Shown here in pieces: positions 52,597-62,721 of a stretch of 64,000 bases of DNA. This DNA is from Rhodospirillaceae bacterium (GTDB lineage Bacteria; Pseudomonadota; Alphaproteobacteria; Azospirillales; Azospirillaceae). How positions within the stretch are numbered: position 1 is the stretch's first letter; each line of letters starts with the position of its first letter. The stretch covers positions 1-64,000 of the forward strand of contig JAJUIU010000008.1 of assembly GCA_029267445.1 (NCBI GenBank), given 5' to 3'. The notes beneath the pieces were generated by a model, which worked only from the letters and a program-made list of their open reading frames with translations, was not told where the DNA came from and searched no databases. Made by a program: the position numbers and the translations under genes.

Positions 52597-54060
52597 TCAG
52601 ATCAGGCGCACGGTCAGGATCGCCTCGTCCGGTGCGGCCGCGCGCCGCAGACGGCAATGGAGAAGGTCGCCGGGCCGCGCGTCGCAGGGCAGCACCAGCA
52701 GAATGTCCAGATCGCGTTCGGCCAGCCCGCGCCGGAGCAGGTCGTCCAGCCCCGCCGCCCGCAGCGACGGGGCCAGCGTGTCGAACAGGTGGCAGGCGCC
52801 GGGCGGTGCCATCGGCCCGTCGCCGCGATCGATGGCGAGGACCTCCCCCAGCGCGTCGAGGCGGTAGTCGGCACCGGCCAGAGGCAGAAGCTCCCCGGTG
52901 TCGATGACGCCGCGCGCGATGGGGGCCGGACGGTTGCGGACCCTGAGCACCCCCTGAACCGGGGCCAGGCGCCGCCGGCGCACGCGCTGGATCGGCAGGA
53001 CGAAGCCGAAGCCCACCCCCGCCCCATCCGCGCGCTCCACCAGCAGCGTGCCGCCATGCGCCTGGGCGACGGCCCGGGCGACGGCGAGCCCGGGCGACGG
53101 CGGCCCCACACCCTCCATCCCGCGCAGGATGGTCCCGCCTGGGCCGGTCGACGGCGTCGATGCAGGGGCGCCGATCGAGATCAGGCAGCGGCCGTCGGGC
53201 AGCGGCACGGCACCAATCCGCAGGGGGCCGCCCGGCGGCGCTCGTGAAAGGGCCGCGTCCATCGCCGATTCCAGCGCCCGCCGGAACAGCCGGAGATCGA
53301 CCAGGACCACGCCGACGGGCCACGCAACCTCGCAGTCCAGGGCCCTGTCGCGGCCGACCGACCGGCCCAGCACCGCCTGCGCCGCGTCCGTCAGCAGGCG
53401 CTCGAGATCGACATCCTCGTCATCGAGCGCCGTCTCCGCCGCCTCGAGCTTCGCCATCTCCATGACGTCGCCCAGGATTTCCATCAGACGCCGGCCGCTC
53501 GCCTGGATGTCGGCGGCGAACGCCCGGTAGCCGTGCGGCTCCAGCGGGCCCAGCGCCTGATTGACCAGCACCTCCGCGAAGGCCATCACGGCGTTGAGCG
53601 GGACCCGCACCTCCTCGCTCATGCCGGCGAGGAAGGCGCTGGCGGCCGCCCGCGCCTCCACCGCCCGCGCGGCCGCGTGGCGAAGCTCCGTCTCCGCGCG
53701 GAGGTCGGCGCCGATGTCCACCAGAGTGACGAGGGTGGCGCCCGCCTGGGGGCCGTCGATCATGGGTGTCGCCACGACACGCACATCGACCGTGCCGCCG
53801 CCGGGACGGAGCAGCCGGCGGCGCGCAGGCGTACCGCCCGTCAGGACCAGGGTGCATTCCTGGCCGGGCATGCCGGCGGGGTCCACGCCGTGCAGGCGGG
53901 CGAAGGCCTCGTTGACCCGCAGGAAGCGCCCGTCGCCGCCGACGACCGCGATGCCGACATCCATGGCGGCAAAGGCCGCCTCAAGCGCGGCGGCGCTGGC
54001 GTCCGGCTCCGGTCCGGGCGCCGCCTCTCGATCCGCCTTCACCCGGCCGATGGTCGGCAT
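52597..54060 (-). CDS. PAS protein resembling a histidine kinase without the phosphoacceptor His
   Basis: A 487-aa protein. A PAS domain (about 25-118: AMDVGIAVVGGDGRFLRVNE, AFARLHGVD) is followed by a HisKA-like helix whose H-box reads FLAGMSEEVRVPLNAV, where canonical kinases have SHELRTPLN; Glu149 replaces the His. The ATPase-like region is also degraded: the Asn of the N-box is missing in LFRRALESAMDAAL, the D-x-G motif is absent, and only SPGLAVARAVAQAHGGTLLV and GVGFGFVLP recall the G2 and final strands. About 130 further residues may hold a second PAS-like domain. Probably a non-catalytic signalling or scaffold protein. Confidence 0.85.
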   Translation of the reverse strand: MPTIGRVKADREAAPGPEPDASAAALEAAFAAMDVGIAVVGGDGRFLRVNEAFARLHGVDPAGMPGQECTLVLTGGTPARRRLLRPGGGTVDVRVVATPMIDGPQAGATLVTLVDIGADLRAETELRHAAARAVEARAAASAFLAGMSEEVRVPLNAVMAFAEVLVNQALGPLEPHGYRAFAADIQASGRRLMEILGDVMEMAKLEAAETALDDEDVDLERLLTDAAQAVLGRSVGRDRALDCEVAWPVGVVLVDLRLFRRALESAMDAALSRAPPGGPLRIGAVPLPDGRCLISIGAPASTPSTGPGGTILRGMEGVGPPSPGLAVARAVAQAHGGTLLVERADGAGVGFGFVLPIQRVRRRRLAPVQGVLRVRNRPAPIARGVIDTGELLPLAGADYRLDALGEVLAIDRGDGPMAPPGACHLFDTLAPSLRAAGLDDLLRRGLAERDLDILLVLPCDARPGDLLHCRLRRAAAPDEAILTVRLI

Positions 54061-54148
54061 GCGTCAACCCGCTCGATCAGCAGGATGACGAGACTAGCAT
54101 CGACGGTCGCACAACGATATATGCCGCGTCCGCCACAGGGTGGTGGCC

Positions 54149-55951
54149 TCAAGCCGTTTTCGGCTTCGGCAGGTCGAGCTTGATGTGCAGCTCCCGCAAC
54201 CGCTCGGGCGCCACCGTGTTGGGCGCCTGCATCAGCAGGTCCTCCGCCCGCTGGTTCAGCGGGAAGACGATGACCTCGCGGATGTTCGGCTCGTCGGCCA
54301 GCAGCATGACCATGCGGTCCACGCCAGGGGCGGAACCGCCGTGCGGCGGGGCGCCCAGCTTGAACGCGCTCAGCATGCCACCGAACTTGGCCTCCAGCTC
54401 CTCCGCCGCGTAGCCGGCGATCTCGAAGGCCTTGTACATGATCTCCGGCTTGTGGTTCCGGATGGCGCCCGAGGACAGTTCCACGCCGTTGCAGACGATG
54501 TCGTACTGGAACGCCTTGATGGTGAGCGGGTCCTGGTTCAGCAGCGCGTCCAGCCCGCCCTGGGGCATGCTGAACGGGTTGTGGCTGAAGTCGATCTTCT
54601 TGCGCTCCTCGTCGTACTCGAACATCGGGAAGTCGACGATCCAGCAGAACTCGAACTTCGTCCGGTCGATCAGGTCCAGACGGTTGGCGATCTCGGTGCG
54701 GGCCTGACCGGCCAGCTTGGCGGCGGGGCCCACCTGATCGCAGACGAAGAAGACGGCGTCGCCGTCGACACAGCCCGTCTCCTGGCGGAGCTGGGCCAGG
54801 GCGGCTTCGGGCACGAACTTGGCGATGGGGCCGGTGCCCTGACCGTCCTTGAAGACGATATAACCGAGGCCGGGAGCGCCGAGGCCGCGCGCCCAGTCGT
54901 TCAGCTTGTCATAGAAGCTGCGCGGCTGGTCGGCGACGCCGGGCACGCGGATGGCACGGACCACCCCGCCCTTCTCGATCACGCCCTTGAAGGCCTTGAA
55001 CTCCACATCGTCGCGGCGGAACACGGCCGTGACGTCGGCGATGACCAGCGGGTTGCGCAGATCCGGTTTGTCGGAGCCGTACTTCAGCATCGCCTCGTCA
55101 TAGGGGATGCGGACGAAGGGGTACGGGCTGACGGTCTTCTTCGTGCCGGTGAAGTCCGCGAACTCCTCGAACACGCCGTGGATGACGGGCTCGATCGCGG
55201 CGAACACATCCTCCTGGGTCACGAAGCTCATCTCGAAGTCGAGCTGGTAGAACTCCCCCGGCGAGCGGTCCGCACGGCTGTCCTCGTCGCGGAAGCAGGG
55301 CGCGATCTGGAAATATCGGTCGAAGCCCGACACCATCAGCAGCTGCTTGAACTGCTGCGGCGCCTGGGGCAGCGCGTAGAACTTGCCCGGATGGTTGCGG
55401 CTGGGCACCAGGAAGTCGCGCGCACCCTCGGGGCTGGAGGCCGTCAGGATCGGCGTCTGGAACTCGGTGAAGCCCTGGTCGATCATGCGGCGGCGCAGGC
55501 TCGCGATCACATGGCTGCGCAGCAGGATGTTGCGCTGCATCTTCTCCCGACGCAGGTCCAGGAAGCGGTAGCGCAGGCGCAGCTCCTCGCCGGCGTCCTG
55601 CTCGCTGTTGACCTGGAGGGGGAGCTGGTCGGCCGCACTCTGCACCGACAGGTCCTGCACCTGGACCTCGACATGGCCCGTCGGCAGCTTGTCGTTCACC
55701 GTCTCCGGAGAGCGGGCGACCACCTTGCCGGTCACCGTGATGACCGATTCCAGCCGCAGCGATTCCGCCGTCGCGAAGTGGGGGCCGGAGATGTCCAGCA
55801 CGCACTGGGTGATGCCGTAATGGTCGCGCAGGTCGATGAACAGGAGCTGCCCATGGTCGCGCTTGCGGTGGATCCAGCCCGAGAGGCGGACCGTCTGACC
55901 GGCCTGTTCGGGACGGAGCTGGCCGCAGGTGTGGGTGCGATAGGCGTGCAT
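54149..55951 (-). CDS. aspS: Aspartyl-tRNA synthetase, probably non-discriminating
   Basis: A 600-aa class II synthetase. The OB-fold begins [21 protein letters not shown]33 sits where non-discriminating enzymes such as Pseudomonas AspRS have His and E. coli has Leu. Motif 2 is [19 protein letters not shown] followed by [20 protein letters not shown], and motif 3 is [14 protein letters not shown]. The bacterial GAD insertion lies between. The ATG at 55951 ([12 protein letters not shown]) is the family start. Non-discriminating AspRS charges tRNA-Asn with Asp for GatCAB, whose genes are in this window. Confidence 0.95.
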   Translation of the reverse strand: MHAYRTHTCGQLRPEQAGQTVRLSGWIHRKRDHGQLLFIDLRDHYGITQCVLDISGPHFATAESLRLESVITVTGKVVARSPETVNDKLPTGHVEVQVQDLSVQSAADQLPLQVNSEQDAGEELRLRYRFLDLRREKMQRNILLRSHVIASLRRRMIDQGFTEFQTPILTASSPEGARDFLVPSRNHPGKFYALPQAPQQFKQLLMVSGFDRYFQIAPCFRDEDSRADRSPGEFYQLDFEMSFVTQEDVFAAIEPVIHGVFEEFADFTGTKKTVSPYPFVRIPYDEAMLKYGSDKPDLRNPLVIADVTAVFRRDDVEFKAFKGVIEKGGVVRAIRVPGVADQPRSFYDKLNDWARGLGAPGLGYIVFKDGQGTGPIAKFVPEAALAQLRQETGCVDGDAVFFVCDQVGPAAKLAGQARTEIANRLDLIDRTKFEFCWIVDFPMFEYDEERKKIDFSHNPFSMPQGGLDALLNQDPLTIKAFQYDIVCNGVELSSGAIRNHKPEIMYKAFEIAGYAAEELEAKFGGMLSAFKLGAPPHGGSAPGVDRMVMLLADEPNIREVIVFPLNQRAEDLLMQAPNTVAPERLRELHIKLDLPKPKTA

Positions 55952-56165
55952 GGGGATCGACCGGTGCGAATGGGAACGGACCGGCGGCCCACGGTTCCGG
56001 AACCGGGGCAGCGTCGGCGGCGGCGCGCAAATCCGCACGGTTTGGGACGGCTTGTCAAGGTGGGGGGCAAGGTTGGTCCAGGCCACCCTACGCGAGGGGG
56101 TGCTTGGCCCCGGCCCTCACCCGCCCCGCTTCCGCTGTGCGGCGCGCTCGTGTATGACGGCGGCC

Positions 56166-57317
56166 ATGACCGTGATCAGCACCACATCCGCCCTCGCCGC
56201 CTTCGTCTCCCGCCTGCGCGGCGCCGAGTTCGTCACCGTCGATACGGAGTTCATGCGGGAGAAGACGTACTGGCCGCAGCTCTGCCTGATCCAGGTCGCG
56301 GGGCCGGACGAGGCGGCCATCATCGACCCGCAGGCCGACGGCATCGACCTCGCCCCGCTGTTCGAGCTGATGCAGGACACGGCCGTGATGAAGGTGTTCC
56401 ACGCCGCCCGGCAGGACGTGGAAATCTTCGTGCATCTGACCGGCAAGGTGCCGACCCCGCTGTTCGACACCCAGGTGGCCGCCATGGTCTGCGGCTTCGG
56501 CGACAGTGTCGGCTACGAGACGCTGGTCAGCCGCCTGACCAGCGGGCGGATCGACAAATCCAGCCGCTTCACGGACTGGTCGCACCGGCCGCTGACGGAG
56601 CGGCAGCTGGTCTACGCCCTGTCGGACGTCACCCACCTCAGGCCGGTGTACGAGAAGCTGCGCAACAAGCTGCGCAAGACTGGGCGGGAGCACTGGCTGG
56701 CGGAGGAGATGGCGATCCTGACCGATCCGGCCACATACCGGGTGGCCCCGGAGGACGCCTGGAAGCGCATCAAGGTGCGCACCGAGAAGCCTCGTTTCCT
56801 GGCCATCCTGCGCGAGGTCTGCGCCTGGCGGGAGCGGGAGGCGCAGAAGAAGGACATCCCGCGCAGCCGTGTCGTGCGGGACGAGTCGCTGATCGAGATC
56901 GCGGCCCATGCGCCCACGTCGGTGGAGGACTTGGCCCGCACGCGCGGACTGGGCGAGAGCCTGGCGCGCGGCCGCTACGGCACGGAGATCCTGGCCGCCG
57001 TGCAGACCGCCCTGGCGATCCCGGAGAAGGAGCTGCCCCGCCCGGAGACGCGCCAGGACATGCCCGGCGGCATCGCCCCGATCGTGGAGCTGCTGCGCGT
57101 GCTGCTGCGCATGGTGAGCGAGGAGGAGGAGGTGGCCGCCCGGCTGATCGCCACGTCGGGCGACCTGGAGCTGCTGGCGGCCAACGACGAGGCGGACATC
57201 CCGGCCCTGCAGGGCTGGCGCCGCGAGGTGTTCGGCGAACCCGCCCTCAAACTGAAGAACGGGAAGCTGGCGTTGGCCATCGAGCGCAAGCGGGTGAAGC
57301 TGGTGGAGCTGCCGTAG
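56166..57317 (+). CDS. rnd: Ribonuclease D
   Basis: A 383-aa 3'-5' exoribonuclease involved in tRNA 3' trimming. The DEDD residues are in FVTVDTEFMREKTYWPQL, KVFHAARQDVEIFVHL and YALSDVTHLRPVYEKL. An HRDC-type domain follows (REREAQKKDIPRSRVVRDES) and the C-terminal region is helical. ATG 56166 is preferred; ATG 56154 is an alternative and neither has a clear ribosome-binding site. Divergent from aspS. Confidence 0.95.
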   Translation: MTVISTTSALAAFVSRLRGAEFVTVDTEFMREKTYWPQLCLIQVAGPDEAAIIDPQADGIDLAPLFELMQDTAVMKVFHAARQDVEIFVHLTGKVPTPLFDTQVAAMVCGFGDSVGYETLVSRLTSGRIDKSSRFTDWSHRPLTERQLVYALSDVTHLRPVYEKLRNKLRKTGREHWLAEEMAILTDPATYRVAPEDAWKRIKVRTEKPRFLAILREVCAWREREAQKKDIPRSRVVRDESLIEIAAHAPTSVEDLARTRGLGESLARGRYGTEILAAVQTALAIPEKELPRPETRQDMPGGIAPIVELLRVLLRMVSEEEEVAARLIATSGDLELLAANDEADIPALQGWRREVFGEPALKLKNGKLALAIERKRVKLVELP

Positions 57318-57338
57318 CCCCCGCTTCTCCGGGTTCTG

Positions 57339-58151
57339 TCACCCGTCTTCGTGCCAGAGCCCGCGTGCGATCAAGAGCGGCCAGAGCAGGCGAAGGGCCA
57401 TCAGGCCCATCGGACCGTTCAAGATCGCCATCCAAAACAGTGGATCGAGCACGCCAAGGTTTCCAGCGAAAGACTGTGCCAAGGCGAAGACGTTCGCCAC
57501 CAACCCGGCGACCATGGCCAACATAGCTGCGGTGTAGACCGCGTCACGGGTACCAACCGCCATCGCCAATGCGCCGATGCGGGGCGGCACCGGAACCGTT
57601 CCCATTGAATCGTCGAACAGCCGGCATCCGACCCGGAGCGGCAACTCTTGGGGAAACACCCGAATCCCGCCGATCAGCTCGATGCACCCCAACTCGAGAG
57701 ACGACCGGGAAAGATGACGGATGCTGGCCAGGTAGAGGACGTTGAAGAGCGAGACCATCGAAAGCAACGCCAAGCCTGGTGGCATCGCCGCCGGCCAGAC
57801 AAGGCCCACGACCGGCAACAACGTCACAAATCCATGGGCGACGGCGGCCAGCCTGATCTTGAAGCCTCCCGCCAGGGCGTTCGCACTCCAGATTGCCAGC
57901 AGGTCGGGAAAAGGGACGATCCAGAACCGCGCATGACCAACAGCGGTCTTGAGCCCCTGAAGCGTGGACACGGCGGGGACGGTCGTGGCCCCGACCATCC
58001 CTCCGACGCAGATGGCGGCGATGACGCTCATGGTCCCATCCAAGCCACCTTGGACCAGGAGATGAAGCAGCGCGGCTGCAACCATGAGCCCGAGCGGCAT
58101 CACCACCAGCAGGAACCAGGGTCCGGAAAGCAGCTGGGCCAAGACGCGCAT
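57339..58151 (-). CDS. Orphan membrane protein
   Basis: A 270-aa protein, not recognised. Hydrophobic segments recur: WFLLVVMPLGLMVAAALLHL, IAAICVGGMVGATTVPAV, AAVAHGFVTLLPVVGLVWPA, ALLSMVSLFNVLYLASI, YTAAMLAMVAGLVANVFAL and PMGLMALRLLWPLLIARGL, suggesting about six helices. A Cys-containing loop (ELGCIELIGGIRVFPQEL, then VGCRLFDD) lies between helices 4 and 5. No catalytic motif is visible. Bases are somewhat less GC-rich than its neighbours. The ATG at 58151 lacks a clear ribosome-binding site. It separates rnd from the polyphosphate cluster. Confidence 0.6.
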   Translation of the reverse strand: MRVLAQLLSGPWFLLVVMPLGLMVAAALLHLLVQGGLDGTMSVIAAICVGGMVGATTVPAVSTLQGLKTAVGHARFWIVPFPDLLAIWSANALAGGFKIRLAAVAHGFVTLLPVVGLVWPAAMPPGLALLSMVSLFNVLYLASIRHLSRSSLELGCIELIGGIRVFPQELPLRVGCRLFDDSMGTVPVPPRIGALAMAVGTRDAVYTAAMLAMVAGLVANVFALAQSFAGNLGVLDPLFWMAILNGPMGLMALRLLWPLLIARGLWHEDG

Positions 58152-58221
58152 CGCTTGGAATGAGAGTGTTCCGCCTGCACAGAACCTATCGTTGGCCGCC
58201 CCATCCGCCAAGGACCGGATA

Positions 58222-59748
58222 TCACCCCACCGGCTTCGGCCCCCGCTGCACCTGGATGTCGCCCGTGCGGTTCAGCGCCTTGGCGAGGCTGTCCAGGCGG
58301 CGCTGCACCACCTCCCCCGCCAGCATGCCGGCGTCGGCCGGAAGCGACAGCACCAGCGCCTCCTCCCCCAGCCGAAGCGCCGTGCGCTGGAGCAGCGTGG
58401 CTGCACCGCCGGTCAGCGTGTGGGCGAGGCGCAGGGCGAGACCCAGGATGTTGGCGCGGGCCAGCGCGCTCGCGCTGACGAGGCCCTTCGCCCCCTCCAG
58501 CAGCGGGCTTTCCAGCGTGCCGGCGTAGCGGACGAAGATGGCGAGCGCCAGGAAGGCGCGGTCGGCATGGTCGGCACCGCCGAAGGGCATGCGCAGCGTG
58601 CGCAGGAAGCCATGCTCGGCCCGGTAGTCCGGATGCTCCATCCAGCCGAGGTCCGACAGCAGGCAGGCGGCCTGGCGCAGGCGCGCGGCGGCCTCGTCCT
58701 CCCCGACGAAAAGGGGGGCGGTCCACTGGGCGATGGTTTCAGCCTGGCCGAAGCGGCCGATCCACTCCGCCACGTCGCGGCAGGCGGACAGGAGCGGATC
58801 GCGGCGCCGCTCCTCCGGGGTCAGCAGATCGAACAGGTGACCCTCCCGCAATCCCTGGGCGGAGAAGATCACCTTGTCCGGCCGGGCGGCGACCAGCAGC
58901 CGCTCCATCACCAATGCCGCCAGCGGCAGCGTGTCCACCCGGCGGCGCGAGATGCCGGGGATCTTCTCCAGTGACGACCGGCTCTGGCGTCCGATCAGGC
59001 CGGCGAACTCGATCATCTCGGCGGCCGGAACGGTATAGTCGTGGATGACGTGGAGCGGGTGGCGGACCTGCTCCATGTGCATCTTGGCCAGCGCCCGCCA
59101 GTTGCCGCCGACCGGATGGAAGGCGCGGCCCTTCGCCTCCGCGATCCAGGGCAGCGTCTCGAGCTGGGTGTCGATCAGCTTGATGGTGGCGCCGGGCTTG
59201 CCGTCTCCGGCCTCCGCCAGCCGGAAGGGGCCCAGCGGCAAGGTGGCCTGCCGGCCGATCACGCCGCGATCGAGCCCCACCACCTCAAGGCTGCCGCCGC
59301 CGAGGTCGCCGGCCAACCCGTCGGCGCCCGGCGTGCCGGACAGCACGCCCATGGCCGCGAGCCGGGCCTCGTCCTCCCCCGACAGGACGGTGATGCGGAA
59401 CCCGGTTTCCTTCAGTACGCGGGCCGCGAAGGCGTCGCCATCGACCGCGTCGCGCACGGCGGCCGTGGCCAGCACGTCCACATGCGAGACCGCCATGCCG
59501 TCGACGAGGCGGCGGAAGCGGGCGAGGTTCTGCAGCGCCAGCTTCACCCCGTCGGGGTTCAGCCTGCCGGTCTTCTGCATGGTCTTGCCCAGCCCGCACA
59601 GGACCTTCTCGTTGAAGACCGCGACGGGCGAGCGCGACAGCCGGTCATAGACGACCAGCCGGATCGAGTTCGATCCGATGTCGATGACGGCGATCCGGTC
59701 CTGGCCGGCGGACTTTGCGGGGCCGGGGCGGTCTGTCCGAGATGGCAT
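58222..59748 (-). CDS. Exopolyphosphatase / guanosine pentaphosphate phosphatase (Ppx/GppA)
   Basis: A 508-aa actin-fold hydrolase that removes terminal phosphates from polyphosphate or pppGpp. AVIDIGSNSIRLVVYD is the phosphate-1 loop, VLATAAVRDAVDGDAF and VLSGEDEARLAAMG follow, and GLAGDLGGGSLEVVGL is the phosphate-2 loop. The C-terminal half is a helical HD-like domain typical of long Ppx forms. Its start lies 44 bp downstream of ppk on the same strand, so polyphosphate synthesis and breakdown appear cotranscribed. Confidence 0.94.
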   Translation of the reverse strand: MPSRTDRPGPAKSAGQDRIAVIDIGSNSIRLVVYDRLSRSPVAVFNEKVLCGLGKTMQKTGRLNPDGVKLALQNLARFRRLVDGMAVSHVDVLATAAVRDAVDGDAFAARVLKETGFRITVLSGEDEARLAAMGVLSGTPGADGLAGDLGGGSLEVVGLDRGVIGRQATLPLGPFRLAEAGDGKPGATIKLIDTQLETLPWIAEAKGRAFHPVGGNWRALAKMHMEQVRHPLHVIHDYTVPAAEMIEFAGLIGRQSRSSLEKIPGISRRRVDTLPLAALVMERLLVAARPDKVIFSAQGLREGHLFDLLTPEERRRDPLLSACRDVAEWIGRFGQAETIAQWTAPLFVGEDEAAARLRQAACLLSDLGWMEHPDYRAEHGFLRTLRMPFGGADHADRAFLALAIFVRYAGTLESPLLEGAKGLVSASALARANILGLALRLAHTLTGGAATLLQRTALRLGEEALVLSLPADAGMLAGEVVQRRLDSLAKALNRTGDIQVQRGPKPVG

Positions 59749-59792
59749 GGTCGATTTGGGGGCTGCGGGCGCTGCTGGCAGGAGAAGAACGG

Positions 59793-61964
59793 TCAGGAAA
59801 CGGGCTTCAGTTCCAGCTTGGGCGGCAGGCGGGCGGCGCTGAGCGCGCTGCCCCGGCCGGACAGGCTGGGATTTGTCATGAAGTAGGTGTGCGCGCTGAA
59901 GGGCGGGTCGCCCGGCTCCATCCGGTGGTAGACCCCGTCCGGCCCGAGCAGCCAGCTCTGCGCGTCGTCGTTCAGGTTGGCGACCATGATCTGGTCCAGC
60001 ACCTGCTGGTGGACGGTCGGGTTCTCGATCGGGATCAGCGTCTCGATCCGGCGGTCCAGGTTGCGGGGCATCCAGTCGGCCGAGGAGATGTAGACCCTGG
60101 CCTTGGGGTGCGGCAGGCCGTGGCCGTTGCCGAAGCAGATGACGCGGCCATGCTCCAGGAAGCGGCCGACGATGGACTTGACGTGGATGTTCTCGGACAG
60201 GCCCTTCACGCCCGGCCGCAGGCAGCAGATGCCCCGGATGACGAGGTCCACCTTCACCCCGTTCTGGGACGCCTGATAGAGCTTGTCGATGATCCGGGCG
60301 TCCACCAGGGAGTTCAGCTTGACCCAGATCGCCGCAGGACGGCCGGCATGGGCGTGCGCGATCTCCGCGTCGATCAGGTCGACGAGGCGCTGGCGCAGCG
60401 TGATGGGGGCGATGGCGATCTTCTCCAGCGCCTTGGGCGTGGCGTAGCCGGTCATGTAGTTGAACATGTGCGCGGCGTCGTGGCCGAGGGCCGGGTCGCA
60501 GGTGAAGAAGCTGAGGTCGGTGTAGACCTTCGCCGTGATCGGGTGGTAGTTGCCCGTCCCGAAATGAACATAGGTGCGCAGGCCCTGGTTCTCGCGCCGG
60601 ACCACGAGCGAGACCTTGGCGTGAGTCTTGAGGTCCAGGAAGCCGTAGACGACCTGCACGCCCGCCCGCTCCATGTCGCGGGCCCAGCGGATGTTGGCCT
60701 CCTCGTCGAAGCGGGCCTTCAGCTCCACCAGTGCCGTGACGCTCTTGCCCGCCTCCGCCGCCTCGATCAGGGCGGCGACGATGGGGGAGTTCTTGGAGGT
60801 GCGGTACAGCGTCTGCTTGATGGCGACGACGTTGGGGTCGCGCGCGGCCTGCCGCAGGAACTGCACCACCACGTCGAAGCTTTCGAACGGGTGGTGGACG
60901 ACGATGTCCTTGTGCTGGATGGCGGCGAAGCAGTCGCCGCCGAAATCGCGGATGCGCTCGGGGAAGCGGGCGTTGTAGGGCGGGAACAGCAGGTCCGGCC
61001 GCTCGTCCACGATGATCTGCTTGGTGTCCACGAGGCCCAGCAGCCCGTCCATGATGAACAGGTCGTCGTAGGAGACGTGGAGCTGGTTCACCAGGAATTC
61101 GCGCAGCTCCCGGCCCATGCCGGCGTTGACGCTGAGCCGGATGACATGGCCGCGCTTGCGGCGCTTCAAGGCGCTCTCGAAGGTGCGGACCAGATCCTCC
61201 GACTCCTCCTCGATCTCGATGTCGCTGTCGCGCAGCAGCCGGAAGACGCCGTGGCCCTTCAGCACGAAGGGCGGGAACAGGCGGCTGATGAAGGTGAGGA
61301 TCACTTGTTCGATCAGCACGAAGCGCAGCTCCGACCCCGGCAGGCGGATGAAGCGGTCGAGCTGTGCCGGGATCAGGACGAGGGCGTCGAGATTGATGCC
61401 CTTCACCGGATCGAAGAGCTGCAGGACCAGACCGAAGCCGAGGTTCGGGATGAAGGGGAACGGATGGGCCGGGTCGACGGCGATGGGCGTCAGGACGGGG
61501 AAGATGTCGTCGATGAACTTGGATTCGATCCAATCATGCTCGGCCGCCGTCAGATCCTCGATCTCGACCACGCCGATCCCGGCCTGCCCCAGCTCCTGGC
61601 GGAGCATCAGCCAGGCGGACTGCTGGTCGCGCATCAGCTCCGACGCTTTGTGATTGATGGCGGCCAGCTGCTGGGCCGGCGTCAGATTGTCGTCGGACGG
61701 CGTGGTCACGCCGGCGGCGACCTGCGCCTTCAGGCCCGCCACGCGGACCATGTAGAACTCATCGAGGTTGCTGCCGGAGATCGACAGGAACCGCAGCCGC
61801 TCCAGCAGCGGGTGGTTGCGGTTGAACGCCTCCTCCAGGACGCGCTGGTTGAAGGACAGCCAGGAGAGCTCGCGGTTGATGAAGCGCTCGGGCGTGGACA
61901 TGTCGATCCGGTCCAGCAGACCCTCGTCCGCCAGGGCGGTGGCGTTCTCGGCAAGCGGGCTCAT
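59793..61964 (-). CDS. ppk1: Polyphosphate kinase 1
   Basis: About 723 aa; makes polyphosphate from ATP reversibly. [20 protein letters not shown] opens the N domain, [17 protein letters not shown] follows, and the phosphoacceptor His is in [11 protein letters not shown] (about residue 467). [33 protein letters not shown] and [20 protein letters not shown] are further PPK1 marks. The ATG at 61964 has AGGA ten bases upstream and matches family length; an in-frame ATG at 62132 would add 56 basic, probably disordered residues and would overlap the start of the divergent phosphatase gene. Confidence 0.95.
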   Translation of the reverse strand: MSPLAENATALADEGLLDRIDMSTPERFINRELSWLSFNQRVLEEAFNRNHPLLERLRFLSISGSNLDEFYMVRVAGLKAQVAAGVTTPSDDNLTPAQQLAAINHKASELMRDQQSAWLMLRQELGQAGIGVVEIEDLTAAEHDWIESKFIDDIFPVLTPIAVDPAHPFPFIPNLGFGLVLQLFDPVKGINLDALVLIPAQLDRFIRLPGSELRFVLIEQVILTFISRLFPPFVLKGHGVFRLLRDSDIEIEEESEDLVRTFESALKRRKRGHVIRLSVNAGMGRELREFLVNQLHVSYDDLFIMDGLLGLVDTKQIIVDERPDLLFPPYNARFPERIRDFGGDCFAAIQHKDIVVHHPFESFDVVVQFLRQAARDPNVVAIKQTLYRTSKNSPIVAALIEAAEAGKSVTALVELKARFDEEANIRWARDMERAGVQVVYGFLDLKTHAKVSLVVRRENQGLRTYVHFGTGNYHPITAKVYTDLSFFTCDPALGHDAAHMFNYMTGYATPKALEKIAIAPITLRQRLVDLIDAEIAHAHAGRPAAIWVKLNSLVDARIIDKLYQASQNGVKVDLVIRGICCLRPGVKGLSENIHVKSIVGRFLEHGRVICFGNGHGLPHPKARVYISSADWMPRNLDRRIETLIPIENPTVHQQVLDQIMVANLNDDAQSWLLGPDGVYHRMEPGDPPFSAHTYFMTNPSLSGRGSALSAARLPPKLELKPVS

Positions 61965-62130
61965 GGCGGAATCATCCTGCGACGGTCGTGACGACGAACC
62001 ATCGTAGGTCGTTTCCGTTACGGTTTTCGGCGCGGCCGGTTTACGCTGCCGTCCCGTGGCGGGTGACGATGCCCGCCGTCCGGACGCGGCCCGACGCCGC
62101 ACACCGCCCTCGCCCCCCATCGGGTCTGCC

Positions 62131-62664
62131 ATGAAACGCCTCTATCTCCTGCGGCACGCCAAGTCTTCCTGGGACGAACCCGACATGGACGACCACGAGC
62201 GGCCACTCGCAAGCCGGGGCCAGCGCGCTGGCGCGACCATGGCGAAGTATATGGCAGAGCGCAAGGACGGGCCACCCGCGGTGGACCTGATCCTCTGCTC
62301 GACCGCCCGACGGGCGCGCGAGACGCTGGACGCGGTCGCAGGGGCCTGGAAGATACTGCCGCCGGTGGAATACGAGCGCGGCCTGTACCTGTGCGGCGAA
62401 CAGGCGCTGTTCGACCGGCTGCGGGCCCTGCCCGACCAGGTGGGCGCCGTCATGCTGGTGGGCCACAACCCGGATTTCGCGCATCTGGCGCTGCGGCTGT
62501 CGGCGACCGGGGACATGGTGGACATGCACGCCCTGGAGGAGAAGTTTCCGACCGGGACGCTGGTCGCCATCAACCTGCCGCTGGACCGCTGGGGCGATCT
62601 CGCATGGCGGTCCGGGGAACTGGTCGAGTTCGTCACACCCCGCAGCCTGGAAATGGGGGCTTAA
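62131..62664 (+). CDS. SixA-like histidine phosphatase
   Basis: A 177-aa phosphoglycerate-mutase-fold phosphatase. The catalytic motif is [20 protein letters not shown], with the second arginine in [11 protein letters not shown] and the second His in [17 protein letters not shown]. SixA removes phosphate from phosphohistidine of HPt domains, but close relatives have diverse substrates. It is divergent from ppk1 and followed 57 bp later by the CYTH-CHAD gene on the same strand. Confidence 0.9.
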   Translation: MKRLYLLRHAKSSWDEPDMDDHERPLASRGQRAGATMAKYMAERKDGPPAVDLILCSTARRARETLDAVAGAWKILPPVEYERGLYLCGEQALFDRLRALPDQVGAVMLVGHNPDFAHLALRLSATGDMVDMHALEEKFPTGTLVAINLPLDRWGDLAWRSGELVEFVTPRSLEMGA

Positions 62665-62721
62665 CGCGCAGCACCGGCTGCGCTAATCAGCAGTGTCGCC
62701 GCCGGCCGAAGGCTCCGCCCC

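Noticed and set aside
58222-61533. Single 1100-codon minus-strand gene covering ppx and part of ppk1
   Set aside because: The first half is a frame-shifted reading of ppk1; the Ppx protein proper starts at 59748 with MPSRTDRPGPAKSAGQ.
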